NCBI GenBank assembly: GCA_022402565.1
Contig: JAKRSC010000002.1
Coordinates: forward strand, 1-60,909
Length of the DNA stretch: 60,909 nt
Source of the DNA: Hydrotalea sp.
GTDB taxonomy: Bacteria > Bacteroidota > Bacteroidia > Chitinophagales > Chitinophagaceae
Reading direction: 5' to 3'
Positions 16,000-24,384 of this stretch are shown in pieces (the stretch's first letter is position 1; every line of letters begins with the position of its first letter). The translations under genes were made by a program, and so were the position numbers. The notes under the pieces were generated by a model. It had not been told where the DNA came from. It saw only the letters and a list, made by a program, of their open reading frames with translations, and searched no databases.

Positions 16000-18513
16000 T
16001 CAGCTATTTTCTTCTTTATAAGTCAATACTTCCTTTAATTGAGCAATTTCCTTTTGAAGCTGAGTAATTTGTATTTGTTGCTCTTGAATCCCTTTTGTCA
16101 AAAGGCCAATCATTCCAATATAGTTGACTGCTTTATGCGGCACATTGCTAGTAATAGTTTCATACACCAAGTTTGGTAGAACCTCTTCTAACTCTTGTGC
16201 AATAAATCCAAACTGTCGTTCTTCAGGAAGTGCTATTTGGGGGAAGGCCGATTGGTTATAGAAATAAGTACAGGGTTGTAATAGGTTGACTGTTTCAAGT
16301 GCATCTTCTATCAATTCAATATCAGTTTTAAGCTTCTTATCTGAACCAAAACTACTTGCTCTAGCCGCTGCAGCCCTTGCTTCGTTTTCATACATCTGAG
16401 CATCACGTGCCGATGATTGAGCATCGTTTGCGTAGTTTCTACATTGTACACAATATTGGTCTGCTTGTTGAGCACAGTCATTTGCATATCCTTTTGCATC
16501 ATTCGCTTCTTGGGCTGCATCTTTCGCACGAAGTGCATCTCGTTCTGCATCATTCGCTTCGTTTTTAGCACGTTCAGCATCTCTTTGCGCATCATCAGCT
16601 TCTCTCTTAGCACGTTCAGCTTCCCTTTGTGCTTCATCAGCTTCTCTTTTAGCTCGTTCGGCCTCTCTTTGTGCTTCGTCGGCTTCCTGTTTTGCACGTT
16701 CAGCTTCTTTTTGTGCTTCACCTGCCTCTTGTTTTGCTTTTTCAGCTTCTTTTTGAGCCTCACTGGCTTCTTGCTTGGCTTTTTCAGCTTCTTTCTGTGC
16801 TTCTAGTGCTTCTTGTTTGGCTTTTTCACTCGACTGAGTAGCTTCGTTGGCTTCCTGCATAGCCTTTTCAGAAAACTGAATGGCTTCATTGGCTTCCTGC
16901 TTAGCTCTTTCAGAGAATTGAACGGCTTCATTGGCCTCTTGCTTAGCACGCTCAGATGCCTCAACTGCTTCATTGGCTTCAGCCTTTGCCTTTTCAGAAG
17001 CTTCAACTGCTTCTTGTACCTCGGCCTTGGCTTTTTCAGATGCTTCTGTAGCTTCTTGCAACTCAGCCTTGGCTTTTTCAGAGGCTTCAGTAGCCTCTTG
17101 TAATTCAGCTCTCGCTTTATCGGACGCTTCAGTTGCTTCTCTTAATTCTTGTTTAGCTCTTTCAGACGCTTCGGTTGCTTCTTGTGCCTCTTGTTTGGCT
17201 TTTTCTGAAAACTGTTGAGCTTCATTAGCCTCTTGTTTAGCTCTTTCGGATTCTCGTTGCGCTTCATTAGCCTCTTGCTTAGCACGTTCAGATTCTCTTT
17301 GTGCTTCATTAGCTTCATTCTTAGCACGTTCAGATTCTCTTTGCGCTTCATTGGCTTCATTCTTAGCACGTTCAGCTTCTCTTTGCGCTTCATTGGCTTC
17401 ATTCTTGGCACGTTCAGCTTCTCTTTGCGCTTCATTGGCTTCATTTCTAGCACGCTCAGATTCTCTCTGTGCTTCATTTGCTTCATTTCTAGCACGCTCA
17501 GATTCTCTCTGTGCTTCATTGGCTTCATTTCTGGCTCTTTCAGATTCTCTTTGTGCTTCGTTCGCTTCATTTCTAGCTCTTTCAGAAGACTGCATGGCTT
17601 CATTTGCTTCACTTCTAGCTCTTTCTGAAGACTGCTGGGCTTCGTTGGCTTCACTTTTAGCGCGCTCAGATGCATCTGTTGCCTCTTGTGCCTCTTGTTT
17701 AGCTTTTTCAGAAGCTTGTTGTGCTTCATTGGCTTCGTTTCTGGCTCTTTCGGAAGATTGCTGCGCTTCATTCGCTTCATTTCTAGCACGCTCGGATTCT
17801 CTTTGCGCTTCATTAGCCTCGTTTCTTGCCCTTTCTGAAGACTGTTGTGCTTCATTGGCTTCGTTCCTTGCTCTTTCTGAAGATTGTTGTGCTTCGTTGG
17901 CTTCGTTCCTTGCTCTTTCTGAAGATTGCTGCGCTTCATTTGCTTCATTTCTAGCACGTTCGGATTCTCTCTGAGCTTCGTTAGCTTCGTTTCTAGCTCT
18001 TTCTGAAGACTGCATGGCTTCATTCGCTTCATTTCTGGCTCTTTCAGAAGACTGCATGGCCTCATTCGCTTCGTTTCTTGCTCTTTCTGAAGATTGTTGT
18101 GCTTCGTTGGCTTCGTTTCTGGCTCTTTCAGAAGACTGTTGTGCTTCATTCGCTTCATTCTTAGCACGTTCAGACGATTGTTGGGCTTCAGTTGCTTCTG
18201 TTTGAGCCTTTGAAGTAAAGCCCATTATCTCAGTTAGTTCAGTCTGAGCTTTTTGCGATGATGTTATGATTTCTGTTAATTCGGTCTGCACGCGGGTACT
18301 TGCAGACATTATCTCGTTTAGTTCTGTTTGTGCTTTGCTGGAAAATTGTGTCGCTTCGTTCGCTTCTTGCTGTGCTTTTTGAGAAGAAGTGACAGCTACA
18401 CTTTCGTAGTTCTTTATTTTAACTAAAGATGCTTCAGCTTCTTGTATTGCTGTTTGAAATCTTAAAATCAGTGCTTCAAGTTGTTGCTCAAGTAATACTG
18501 GATCTGTAGCCAT
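16000..18513 (-). CDS. Giant coiled-coil fibre protein with C-terminal S74 intramolecular chaperone domain
   Basis: This 837-residue protein is the third gene of the operon. A short head (1-43) is followed by exactly 45 units of 14 residues (44-673), consensus SERARNEANEAQQS. Ser/Ala/Ala/Ala at positions 1, 4, 8 and 11 give a continuous heptad a/d stripe with an alanine core. A Cys-containing neck (674-723, CAQQADQYCVQCRNYA) leads to a 114-residue tail-spike/S74-type domain (724-837). That domain has the SDKKLKTDI motif, at whose Ser such domains self-cleave, plus RQFGFIAQELEEVLPNLV and KAVNYIGMIGLLTKGI. S74 domains normally trimerise phage fibres and are then released. There is no signal peptide, so the fibre is probably cytosolic. 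The start at 18513 is chosen because it lies 10 bases after the phosphatase stop; the upstream ATG at 18624 would run through the phosphatase gene. Confidence 0.9.
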   Translation of the reverse strand: MATDPVLLEQQLEALILRFQTAIQEAEASLVKIKNYESVAVTSSQKAQQEANEATQFSSKAQTELNEIMSASTRVQTELTEIITSSQKAQTELTEIMGFTSKAQTEATEAQQSSERAKNEANEAQQSSERARNEANEAQQSSERARNEANEAMQSSERARNEANEAMQSSERARNEANEAQRESERARNEANEAQQSSERARNEANEAQQSSERARNEANEAQQSSERARNEANEAQRESERARNEANEAQQSSERARNEANEAQQASEKAKQEAQEATDASERAKSEANEAQQSSERARSEANEAMQSSERARNEANEAQRESERARNEANEAQRESERARNEANEAQRESERARNEANEAQREAERAKNEANEAQREAERAKNEANEAQRESERAKNEANEAQRESERAKQEANEAQRESERAKQEANEAQQFSEKAKQEAQEATEASERAKQELREATEASDKARAELQEATEASEKAKAELQEATEASEKAKAEVQEAVEASEKAKAEANEAVEASERAKQEANEAVQFSERAKQEANEAIQFSEKAMQEANEATQSSEKAKQEALEAQKEAEKAKQEASEAQKEAEKAKQEAGEAQKEAERAKQEADEAQREAERAKREADEAQREAERAKREADDAQRDAERAKNEANDAERDALRAKDAAQEANDAKGYANDCAQQADQYCVQCRNYANDAQSSARDAQMYENEARAAAARASSFGSDKKLKTDIELIEDALETVNLLQPCTYFYNQSAFPQIALPEERQFGFIAQELEEVLPNLVYETITSNVPHKAVNYIGMIGLLTKGIQEQQIQITQLQKEIAQLKEVLTYKEENS
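16495..18384. repeat. 42-base coding repeat array, 45 units
   Basis: The 1890-base array encodes 45 consecutive 14-residue units with no break in phase. Units in the 5' two thirds are nearly identical in DNA, and those toward the 3' end have drifted to Lys/Gln/Asp-rich versions. The lack of stop codons in other frames of the repeat creates long open frames on the opposite strand that are not genes. Such an array is prone to copy-number change and to collapse in short-read assembly. Confidence 0.95.
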
Positions 18514-18523
18514 ATGAATAGAT

Positions 18524-19438
18524 TTATTTAGATGTGCTTTTTTTAGATGTACTATCTGTTTTTGAACCTTGAATTTGCAGGAGAGGTGTATGTGTATCAC
18601 CAGTTGACCCTGTATCTTCATCATTTACATAATACCATCCTCCAATAGCTAGGCCTAGAATGAATAGGATTAATCCAAATATCCATACGAAAGATGCTCC
18701 GCCTCCTTTTTTTACATAATGCAAATACATGGAATAATTGTCCCCAGTTTTGCCTTCACATATTTTATTAAAATAATCGGAATAATCAAATCCATCTTTA
18801 TATGATGTAAGAAATTCTTCCAGGTGTTTTTCTGTTACCTGTTCTAATAATCCATCTGTACATTGTAAAATCCAATCGCCCGTTTTTATTTTAAGCTGTG
18901 CAGTAGTAATATCGCTTGGCTTTGTTTGTTGATTCAGGCTCCTTGTAATAACATTCTTTTTTGGATGGTTAACCGCTTCTTGTTCAGTTAAAATGCCTTG
19001 GTCAACCATATCCTGTACTAAAGAATGGTCTTTAGATTTATAAATGATTTTTCCATTTCTTATTTGGTAAATTCTACTGTCACCACACCAAGCTATTTGA
19101 GCTTCATTTTTTCCGAATGAAACAAGTGTTAGAGTAGTACTAGTACCATTGGCTGACGGATTTTCTTCAACAAACTTTTCAATTTCGTCTTTGAAGTTGA
19201 CCAATGATTTGTGAATGAGTGTTGTAAACTTACTCTCCTTATTAGTTTTTTTACTTTGATGTAGTAATTTTTGAAAACAATTTGCAGCTACTTCAGATGC
19301 TATTTCACCATAATTACTGCCTCCAACACCATCACACACTACAAATACAGAAGTTTGCGAGGGTTGCTTAGGACAAATTGCGTCTTCAATATTTTTTCTG
19401 CCGCCTTGCTTTATGAGAGCGTGTGATAATATTTCCAA
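18524..19438 (-). CDS. Membrane-anchored PP2C-type protein phosphatase
   Basis: This 304-residue Stp/PppA-like metal-dependent Ser/Thr phosphatase is the second gene of the operon. The metal-binding and catalytic motifs are all present: NIEDA (near residue 17), FVVCDGVGGSNYGE, GTSTTLTL, WCGDSRIYQ, DHSLVQDM, CTDGLLEQV and GDNYS. A single membrane segment (about 250-270, FVWIFGLILFILGLAIGGWYY) and a short Thr/Ser/Lys tail follow. The catalytic domain faces the cytoplasm and is anchored beside the kinase. It starts 11 bases after the kinase stop. It probably reverses the kinase's phosphorylation of the FHA-linked target, the usual role of such phosphatase partners. Confidence 0.95.
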   Translation of the reverse strand: MEILSHALIKQGGRKNIEDAICPKQPSQTSVFVVCDGVGGSNYGEIASEVAANCFQKLLHQSKKTNKESKFTTLIHKSLVNFKDEIEKFVEENPSANGTSTTLTLVSFGKNEAQIAWCGDSRIYQIRNGKIIYKSKDHSLVQDMVDQGILTEQEAVNHPKKNVITRSLNQQTKPSDITTAQLKIKTGDWILQCTDGLLEQVTEKHLEEFLTSYKDGFDYSDYFNKICEGKTGDNYSMYLHYVKKGGGASFVWIFGLILFILGLAIGGWYYVNDEDTGSTGDTHTPLLQIQGSKTDSTSKKSTSK

Positions 19439-19449
19439 TTGAATATGTT

Positions 19450-21396
19450 TTATTGATCAATATTTCTGACAATTCTAAATCCAATAATTTCTTTCTGTGC
19501 AGTTGAAACATCCACATTTCTAACTTTAGGATCTAAGAATAAAAGATCGTTTTCAAAATCCCCACCTCTAATTACCCTTGCTTGAATTGGCTTACCCTCA
19601 ATTTGTAATTCAATGAGTTCTTCACACCACTCAAATACATTGCCGAGCATATCATATAATCCGTTTACGCCAGGCTTTTTAGTTTTTACAGGTTGCACTT
19701 TGATGCCTGAATTTTGAATATTCCAACTGATATCATTCAACTCTTGTGTGTAGTTTGGGTGTGCAGAAACACAAGCATATTCCCATTCAATTTGAGTAGG
19801 TAATCTGTAGATATGGTTAGAAATTTTATTCAGCTTTTGAATAAACTTTTGTACTTCTTTCCAAGAAACTTTATTAGCGGGTAATTTGCCTAAAGATGGA
19901 TCTGTTTTTATTTCTGGAAATTTATTGTCCTGCATAATTGCAGTCCATTGCTCTCTTGTAACCTCAGAGCTAAGCATCATGATATTACCAACTTGAACAT
20001 TTTGTACAGGATTTTGTGCTTCTTTCGGAATTGCTTCATTATTTGTGCCTCCAAATACAAATGGTCCTCCTTGAATTTTTACCATTTCTTCTTCAATGGT
20101 TTTTGCCATTTCTTCTACTTGATTTGATGTAGCTCCAGATACTGCAGTAGTAATTTTATCTTTGAAAATAAATCCTCCAACACCTAATACAACCAGAATT
20201 ATTGCAATCAAGATCATACGAGATGATTTCTTTTTGGGTGCCGATGTTGGTGTGTTGTCTTCCTGAATAGGAGCTACAATTGGATTTTTGGCCTCAGCTA
20301 GATTTTTAGGTAGAATAATCTCTTGTGTTTCATCGCCCAGAGTTACTGGCGAAATAGGCTTTGCTTGAGAAGGTGTTGGCGAAGATTGACCAGTAGTAGC
20401 TTGTACTGGAATAATCATGGTTTCATCACTTGAAGGTGATGGGTTAGACGTAGGTTGACTAGTAACCTTCTTTGTTTGGGCCGACTTCTTTTCAGCTTTT
20501 CCTGCACCTTTTGAAGTTGGGGTAACACTTTTTTGATTAGCGTGTGGTTTGATGATTTCAATTAGCTCATCAATATTGGTGGTTCTTTTTGAAGCATCAG
20601 GAACAATACATTTTTGAAGAAGCGATTTGTAAGGTTCATCTAGGTCTTTAAGATGCTTTTCAACTCCTTCAAGATTTACAATCTTGTTGATCATTTGAGC
20701 TGCACTAGTATCATTCTCTCTTGATCCGAAAAGCAGTTCGCCTTTAAGTAAATAGTATGCTGTAACTCCAAATGCCCAAATATCTACGTTGTAACTTATT
20801 TTTTTGTCAATACCGTATCTATCTGGATTAAATTGTTCTGGAGCCATGTATTCAATCGTGCCTAGTAAAATGGATGCACTGGCTTGATTACTATCTGCAT
20901 TTTTACTGATACCAAAATCGGCAATTTTCGCAATTAGGTTTTGTTGCTTATCTCTTCCAAGAAGAATATTCTGTGGTTTAATATCTCTATGAATAATTCC
21001 TTGCGAGTGAAGATATTTTAAGCCTTCTAGTATATCTAAAAACAGTTTACTCAGCTCATGTAATGAGATAGGATTTTTGCTTAGGAATACCTTCATTTGA
21101 CCTTCCTGTACGTATTCCATTACACCAATTTGCATCTCTTCATCTTGTCCGTGAATATTTCTATTCACCAAGGTTTCAACCCCATAATAACGAACGATAT
21201 TAGGATGTGAGAGAATGATTGCTCTTCTTATCTCATTGATGATATTATACTTGTTCGCCTGATCTTGTGGATGAAAAAATTTTAGTGCTACTGGAATTTC
21301 TAAAACTTTGTCAAATGCTTTGTAAACAGTTGCAAATCCGCCCTTGCCCAGCAAATCTGTACTGGGGTCATACACATACTTATTGAGTATCTCCAT
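19450..21396 (-). CDS. Transmembrane Ser/Thr protein kinase with FGE-like sensor domain
   Basis: This 648-residue Hanks-type kinase is the first gene of the operon. The cytosolic catalytic domain (about 10-270) is complete: glycine loop LLGKGGFATVYKAFD, VALKFF lysine, IIHRDIKPQNILL, KIADFGISK and GTIEYMAPEQF. A Pro/Ser/Thr-rich linker (about 275-390), itself a likely phosphorylation target, leads to one membrane helix (about 393-411). The extracytoplasmic part is an FGE/SUMF1-like domain (about 440-648, MVKIQGGPFVFGG, YRLPTQIEWEYAC, VNGLYDMLGNVFEWCEE, VIRGGDFEN). The active-site cysteine pair of formylglycine-generating enzymes near RGG is missing, so it probably senses a ligand. The upstream 130 bases show no clear consensus promoter. 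Confidence 0.95.
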   Translation of the reverse strand: MEILNKYVYDPSTDLLGKGGFATVYKAFDKVLEIPVALKFFHPQDQANKYNIINEIRRAIILSHPNIVRYYGVETLVNRNIHGQDEEMQIGVMEYVQEGQMKVFLSKNPISLHELSKLFLDILEGLKYLHSQGIIHRDIKPQNILLGRDKQQNLIAKIADFGISKNADSNQASASILLGTIEYMAPEQFNPDRYGIDKKISYNVDIWAFGVTAYYLLKGELLFGSRENDTSAAQMINKIVNLEGVEKHLKDLDEPYKSLLQKCIVPDASKRTTNIDELIEIIKPHANQKSVTPTSKGAGKAEKKSAQTKKVTSQPTSNPSPSSDETMIIPVQATTGQSSPTPSQAKPISPVTLGDETQEIILPKNLAEAKNPIVAPIQEDNTPTSAPKKKSSRMILIAIILVVLGVGGFIFKDKITTAVSGATSNQVEEMAKTIEEEMVKIQGGPFVFGGTNNEAIPKEAQNPVQNVQVGNIMMLSSEVTREQWTAIMQDNKFPEIKTDPSLGKLPANKVSWKEVQKFIQKLNKISNHIYRLPTQIEWEYACVSAHPNYTQELNDISWNIQNSGIKVQPVKTKKPGVNGLYDMLGNVFEWCEELIELQIEGKPIQARVIRGGDFENDLLFLDPKVRNVDVSTAQKEIIGFRIVRNIDQ

Positions 21397-21526
21397 GCTT
21401 ATAAAATGTTAAAATGCAGGGAACTAAAATACTCAAGTTTTAAAATAAAGGCACGGAATAAGTGAGTAGTTGCATGCCAATTATTTAATATTTATGAAAA
21501 TCAATTGTTTATATATATTATTTATA

Positions 21527-23221
21527 CTAATTTGATCTAATGTCTATAACCCTGAGTTGTAAAGACTTATTTCCATTCCATTCATTTTCTTCCATGGTAA
21601 AGGCAACATCAATTTTTTTGTGCTGCTCTATTATTGAAAATTTATCTGCCATATTAAAGCCGATCCCTGTTAGCTTTACATTGTTTTGCTCTAGTACAAA
21701 TCTAATATGGTTCTCTTTCACAATTTTAGATAACCCTTTGTCCTCCACACCAATGGCAACAAAAACAGGTTTTAAATTATCAGGACCAAAAGGTTCCATT
21801 TGCTGAATAATATTATATAGCCCAAACTGAATTTGTTCAAAGCTTATTTCAGTATCAATTTGTACGGTAGGGGTTAATAGTTCATCTGGTAGCATTTTTT
21901 GAACTGCTTTTTCAAATGCATCCGCAAATTGTTGAACGTGGTTTATTTGTAAAGTCATTCCCGCAGCTGCAAAATGACCACCATATCCTATCAGCCAATC
22001 TTTACAAGCATGAATGGCTTCATAAACATTAAATCCGGGTATGCTCCTTGCGCTTCCTGCTACAATATCTCCGCTTTGGGTTAAAACAATAGTAGGTTTA
22101 TAATGATGCTCTATAAGTCTACTTGCAACAATTCCAACAACACCTTTGTGCCAATGCGGCTGAAATACTACTGTACTTTTTTTACTAGGAGTTTGAGGGT
22201 CGTTTAATAATTGTTCTAATGCTTCTTGTGTGATGCTTTGATCTGCCTCTCTTCTATCTGTATTATCAGATTGTAAGAGTGCGGCTATTTCTTTAGCTTT
22301 TGTTGGATCAGTCTCTATGAAAAGTTGAATAGCTTTTCTGGCATCATCCATTCTTCCTGCTGCATTTACTCTTGGTGCAATCATAAACACAAGACTACTC
22401 ACTGTCATGGGCTGTTTTACACCTGCAAGTTCAATAAGTGATTGTATGCCTAAATTAGGTTTTGTATTTACTTTTTGAATACCAAAATGACAAATAACCC
22501 TATTTTCACCCGACATAGAAACTATATCGGCAGCAATTGCAGTTGCGACTAAATCAATGTATTGTAAATAGGTTTCTTCATGTAGCTTTTTTTGATTTGT
22601 TATTGCATGTATTAATTTGAATACAACGCCACACCCACATAATTCTTTAAAAGGGTAAGGACAATCTGTTTGTTTTGGATTAAGAATTGCAATAGCAGGC
22701 GGGATAACTTCATCTGGCAAGTGATGATCACAAACTATAAAGTCTATTCCTGCATGTTTTGCATATTGTATTAAGTCATTGCTTTTTATGCCGCAATCAA
22801 CAGAAATAATTAGGTTTATTTTTTGTTCAATAGCCCAGTCAATTCCTTTTTTTGAAATTCCATATCCTTCTTTAAATCTATTTGGCACATAATAATCTAC
22901 TTGAGCCTGTAAGTTTTTTAAAAAAGAAAATAGTGTAGCTACTGAAGTTGTTCCATCAACGTCATAGTCGCCAAATATGAGAATCTTCTCATGATTCAAT
23001 AATGCTTTCTCAATTCTGTCAACTGCAAGTTGCATATCCTTCATCAACCATGGATCATGCAAGTCTCCTAGAGATGGTCTAAAAAATTTTTTAGAATTTT
23101 CATAATTTTCATAACCTCTTTGCACCAACAATTCGCATACAATTTTTGAAATGCCAAGAGCTTTTTGCAGTTGTTGTACCTTTTCTGGATTTGCTTTTTG
23201 AATGATCCAATTCTTTTTCAT
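21527..23221 (-). CDS. recJ: Single-stranded-DNA-specific exonuclease RecJ
   Basis: This 5'-3' single-strand exonuclease for recombination and mismatch repair has 564 residues, normal for the family. The DHH phosphoesterase motifs are visible: FGDYDVDGTTS (about 84-94, motif I), SVDCGIK, and CDHHLPDE (about 160). These are followed by the DHHA1 motif APRVNAAGRM and GYGGHFAAAGM, and a C-terminal OB-fold region. The start codon directly abuts the stop of the upstream prenyl synthase gene with no gap, so the two are one transcript. The kinase operon lies 130 bases downstream. Confidence 0.95.
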   Translation of the reverse strand: MKKNWIIQKANPEKVQQLQKALGISKIVCELLVQRGYENYENSKKFFRPSLGDLHDPWLMKDMQLAVDRIEKALLNHEKILIFGDYDVDGTTSVATLFSFLKNLQAQVDYYVPNRFKEGYGISKKGIDWAIEQKINLIISVDCGIKSNDLIQYAKHAGIDFIVCDHHLPDEVIPPAIAILNPKQTDCPYPFKELCGCGVVFKLIHAITNQKKLHEETYLQYIDLVATAIAADIVSMSGENRVICHFGIQKVNTKPNLGIQSLIELAGVKQPMTVSSLVFMIAPRVNAAGRMDDARKAIQLFIETDPTKAKEIAALLQSDNTDRREADQSITQEALEQLLNDPQTPSKKSTVVFQPHWHKGVVGIVASRLIEHHYKPTIVLTQSGDIVAGSARSIPGFNVYEAIHACKDWLIGYGGHFAAAGMTLQINHVQQFADAFEKAVQKMLPDELLTPTVQIDTEISFEQIQFGLYNIIQQMEPFGPDNLKPVFVAIGVEDKGLSKIVKENHIRFVLEQNNVKLTGIGFNMADKFSIIEQHKKIDVAFTMEENEWNGNKSLQLRVIDIRSN

Positions 23222-24184
23222 TTAATACTTTCTATCTGTCGTATAACGAACCAGTTCTTCCAATGCTTCTCTTGGCTCACCTGATTCAAATTGATGTAAT
23301 AAAGATAGGGCTTCATCCCTAAATGATTCCATTTTAGTTTGGGCATAGCGTATACCGCCTAAATCTTTTACAGCTTCAACAACATATTTTACTTGTTTAG
23401 GTTGATTAGATGCTGTTTTGATAATTTGAATCATTTTTTTTCTAGTTCCAATTTCTGCATGTTGCAATGCATAAATAAGGGGAAGAGTGAGTTTTTTCTC
23501 TTTGATATCATTACCTGTGGGTTTTCCAACATCTGCATCTCCATAATCAAATAAGTCGTCTTTAATTTGAAATGCCATACCAACCTTTTCCCCAAATAAC
23601 TTCATTTTTGAAACATCATCAGGATTTGTAAATGTAGTAGATGCACCAGCTCCACAAGAAGAGGAAAGAAGGGAAGCTGTTTTCCCTAAAATGATTTCAT
23701 AATATATGTTTTCATCCAGGTTAAGATTACGCGATTTTTCCATTTGAAGTAGTTCGCCTTCACTCATCAATTTGACAGCCTCCGATAATATTTTCAATAC
23801 CTCAAAATCATTGTTTTCTAAAGAAAGCAAAAGACCCTTAGAGAGAAGGTAATCACCCACCAGTACGGCAACTTTATTCTTCCAAAGTGCATTAATACTA
23901 AAGAATCCTCTTCTTTCATAAGCTTCATCAACAACATCGTCATGAACCAATGTAGCTGTATGTAATAACTCAACTAAGGAGGCTGCTCTATAAGTTTTTT
24001 CATTAATTGCCCCTCCTAAGCGTGCGCTCAATAATACAAACATCGGTCTTAGCTGCTTGCCTTTTCTACGAACTATATAATGCATAATTCTATCTAACAA
24101 AGGCACGCGACTCTTCACAGATGCTCTGAAACTTCGTTCAAATATCTCTAACTCCTTGCTTATTAGTTCTTTAGCTTTCTCCAT
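23222..24184 (-). CDS. Polyprenyl diphosphate synthase
   Basis: This trans-prenyltransferase makes the long isoprenoid chain of menaquinone or a related lipid. It has 320 residues with both aspartate-rich motifs: HDDVVDEAYERRG (first, followed by the usual Arg) and IKDDLFDYG (second). KQLRPMFVLLSA near the N-terminus and GKPTGNDIKEKKLTLPLIYAL complete the family pattern. Small residues before the first motif (LLHTATL) fit a long-chain (octaprenyl/heptaprenyl type) product. The ATG at 24184 is chosen over 24253 because homology begins at MEKAKELI. Menaquinone use fits mqnB/mqnD elsewhere in the window. Confidence 0.93.
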   Translation of the reverse strand: MEKAKELISKELEIFERSFRASVKSRVPLLDRIMHYIVRRKGKQLRPMFVLLSARLGGAINEKTYRAASLVELLHTATLVHDDVVDEAYERRGFFSINALWKNKVAVLVGDYLLSKGLLLSLENNDFEVLKILSEAVKLMSEGELLQMEKSRNLNLDENIYYEIILGKTASLLSSSCGAGASTTFTNPDDVSKMKLFGEKVGMAFQIKDDLFDYGDADVGKPTGNDIKEKKLTLPLIYALQHAEIGTRKKMIQIIKTASNQPKQVKYVVEAVKDLGGIRYAQTKMESFRDEALSLLHQFESGEPREALEELVRYTTDRKY

Positions 24185-24319
24185 AGTGCTTATTCTGCTG
24201 CAAGATATGTTCTTAAATACAATATTTTTATGAAATGCAGCGTTATCATACACTTTATGGTCTTGAAGGGGGGAAAAGTGCAGATTTCATTAAATATTAA
24301 CGAAATTTGCGCATTAGAA

Positions 24320-24351
24320 TTGGAAATTGAATGATTTTTCAGATAAATTTG
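24320..24351 (+). promoter_or_regulatory. Promoter of the outer-membrane barrel gene
   Basis: TAAATTTG at 24344-24351 matches the Bacteroidota -7 consensus TAnnTTTG exactly, with TTG at 24320-24322, 21 bases upstream, as a -33 element. It lies 33 bases before the start codon at 24385. Confidence 0.6.
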
Positions 24352-24384
24352 CATCACATTAATATTGGACTAATAACTAAAACT

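Noticed and set aside
16377-18205. Several long open frames on the plus strand, and others in shifted minus frames, across the coiled-coil gene
   Set aside because: They are by-products of the stop-free 42-base repeat. They have repetitive, low-complexity translations with no family likeness, and the fibre gene frame is supported by its S74 domain and operon spacing.
18514-18624. Longer N-terminus of the fibre protein starting at 18624
   Set aside because: It would overlap the phosphatase coding sequence by 101 bases. The ATG at 18513 has normal operon spacing and begins the helical head.
8141-21396. Type VI secretion system or prophage as an explanation for the kinase/FHA/S74 genes
   Set aside because: No sheath, tube, baseplate, ClpV, capsid, terminase or integrase gene is present in the window.
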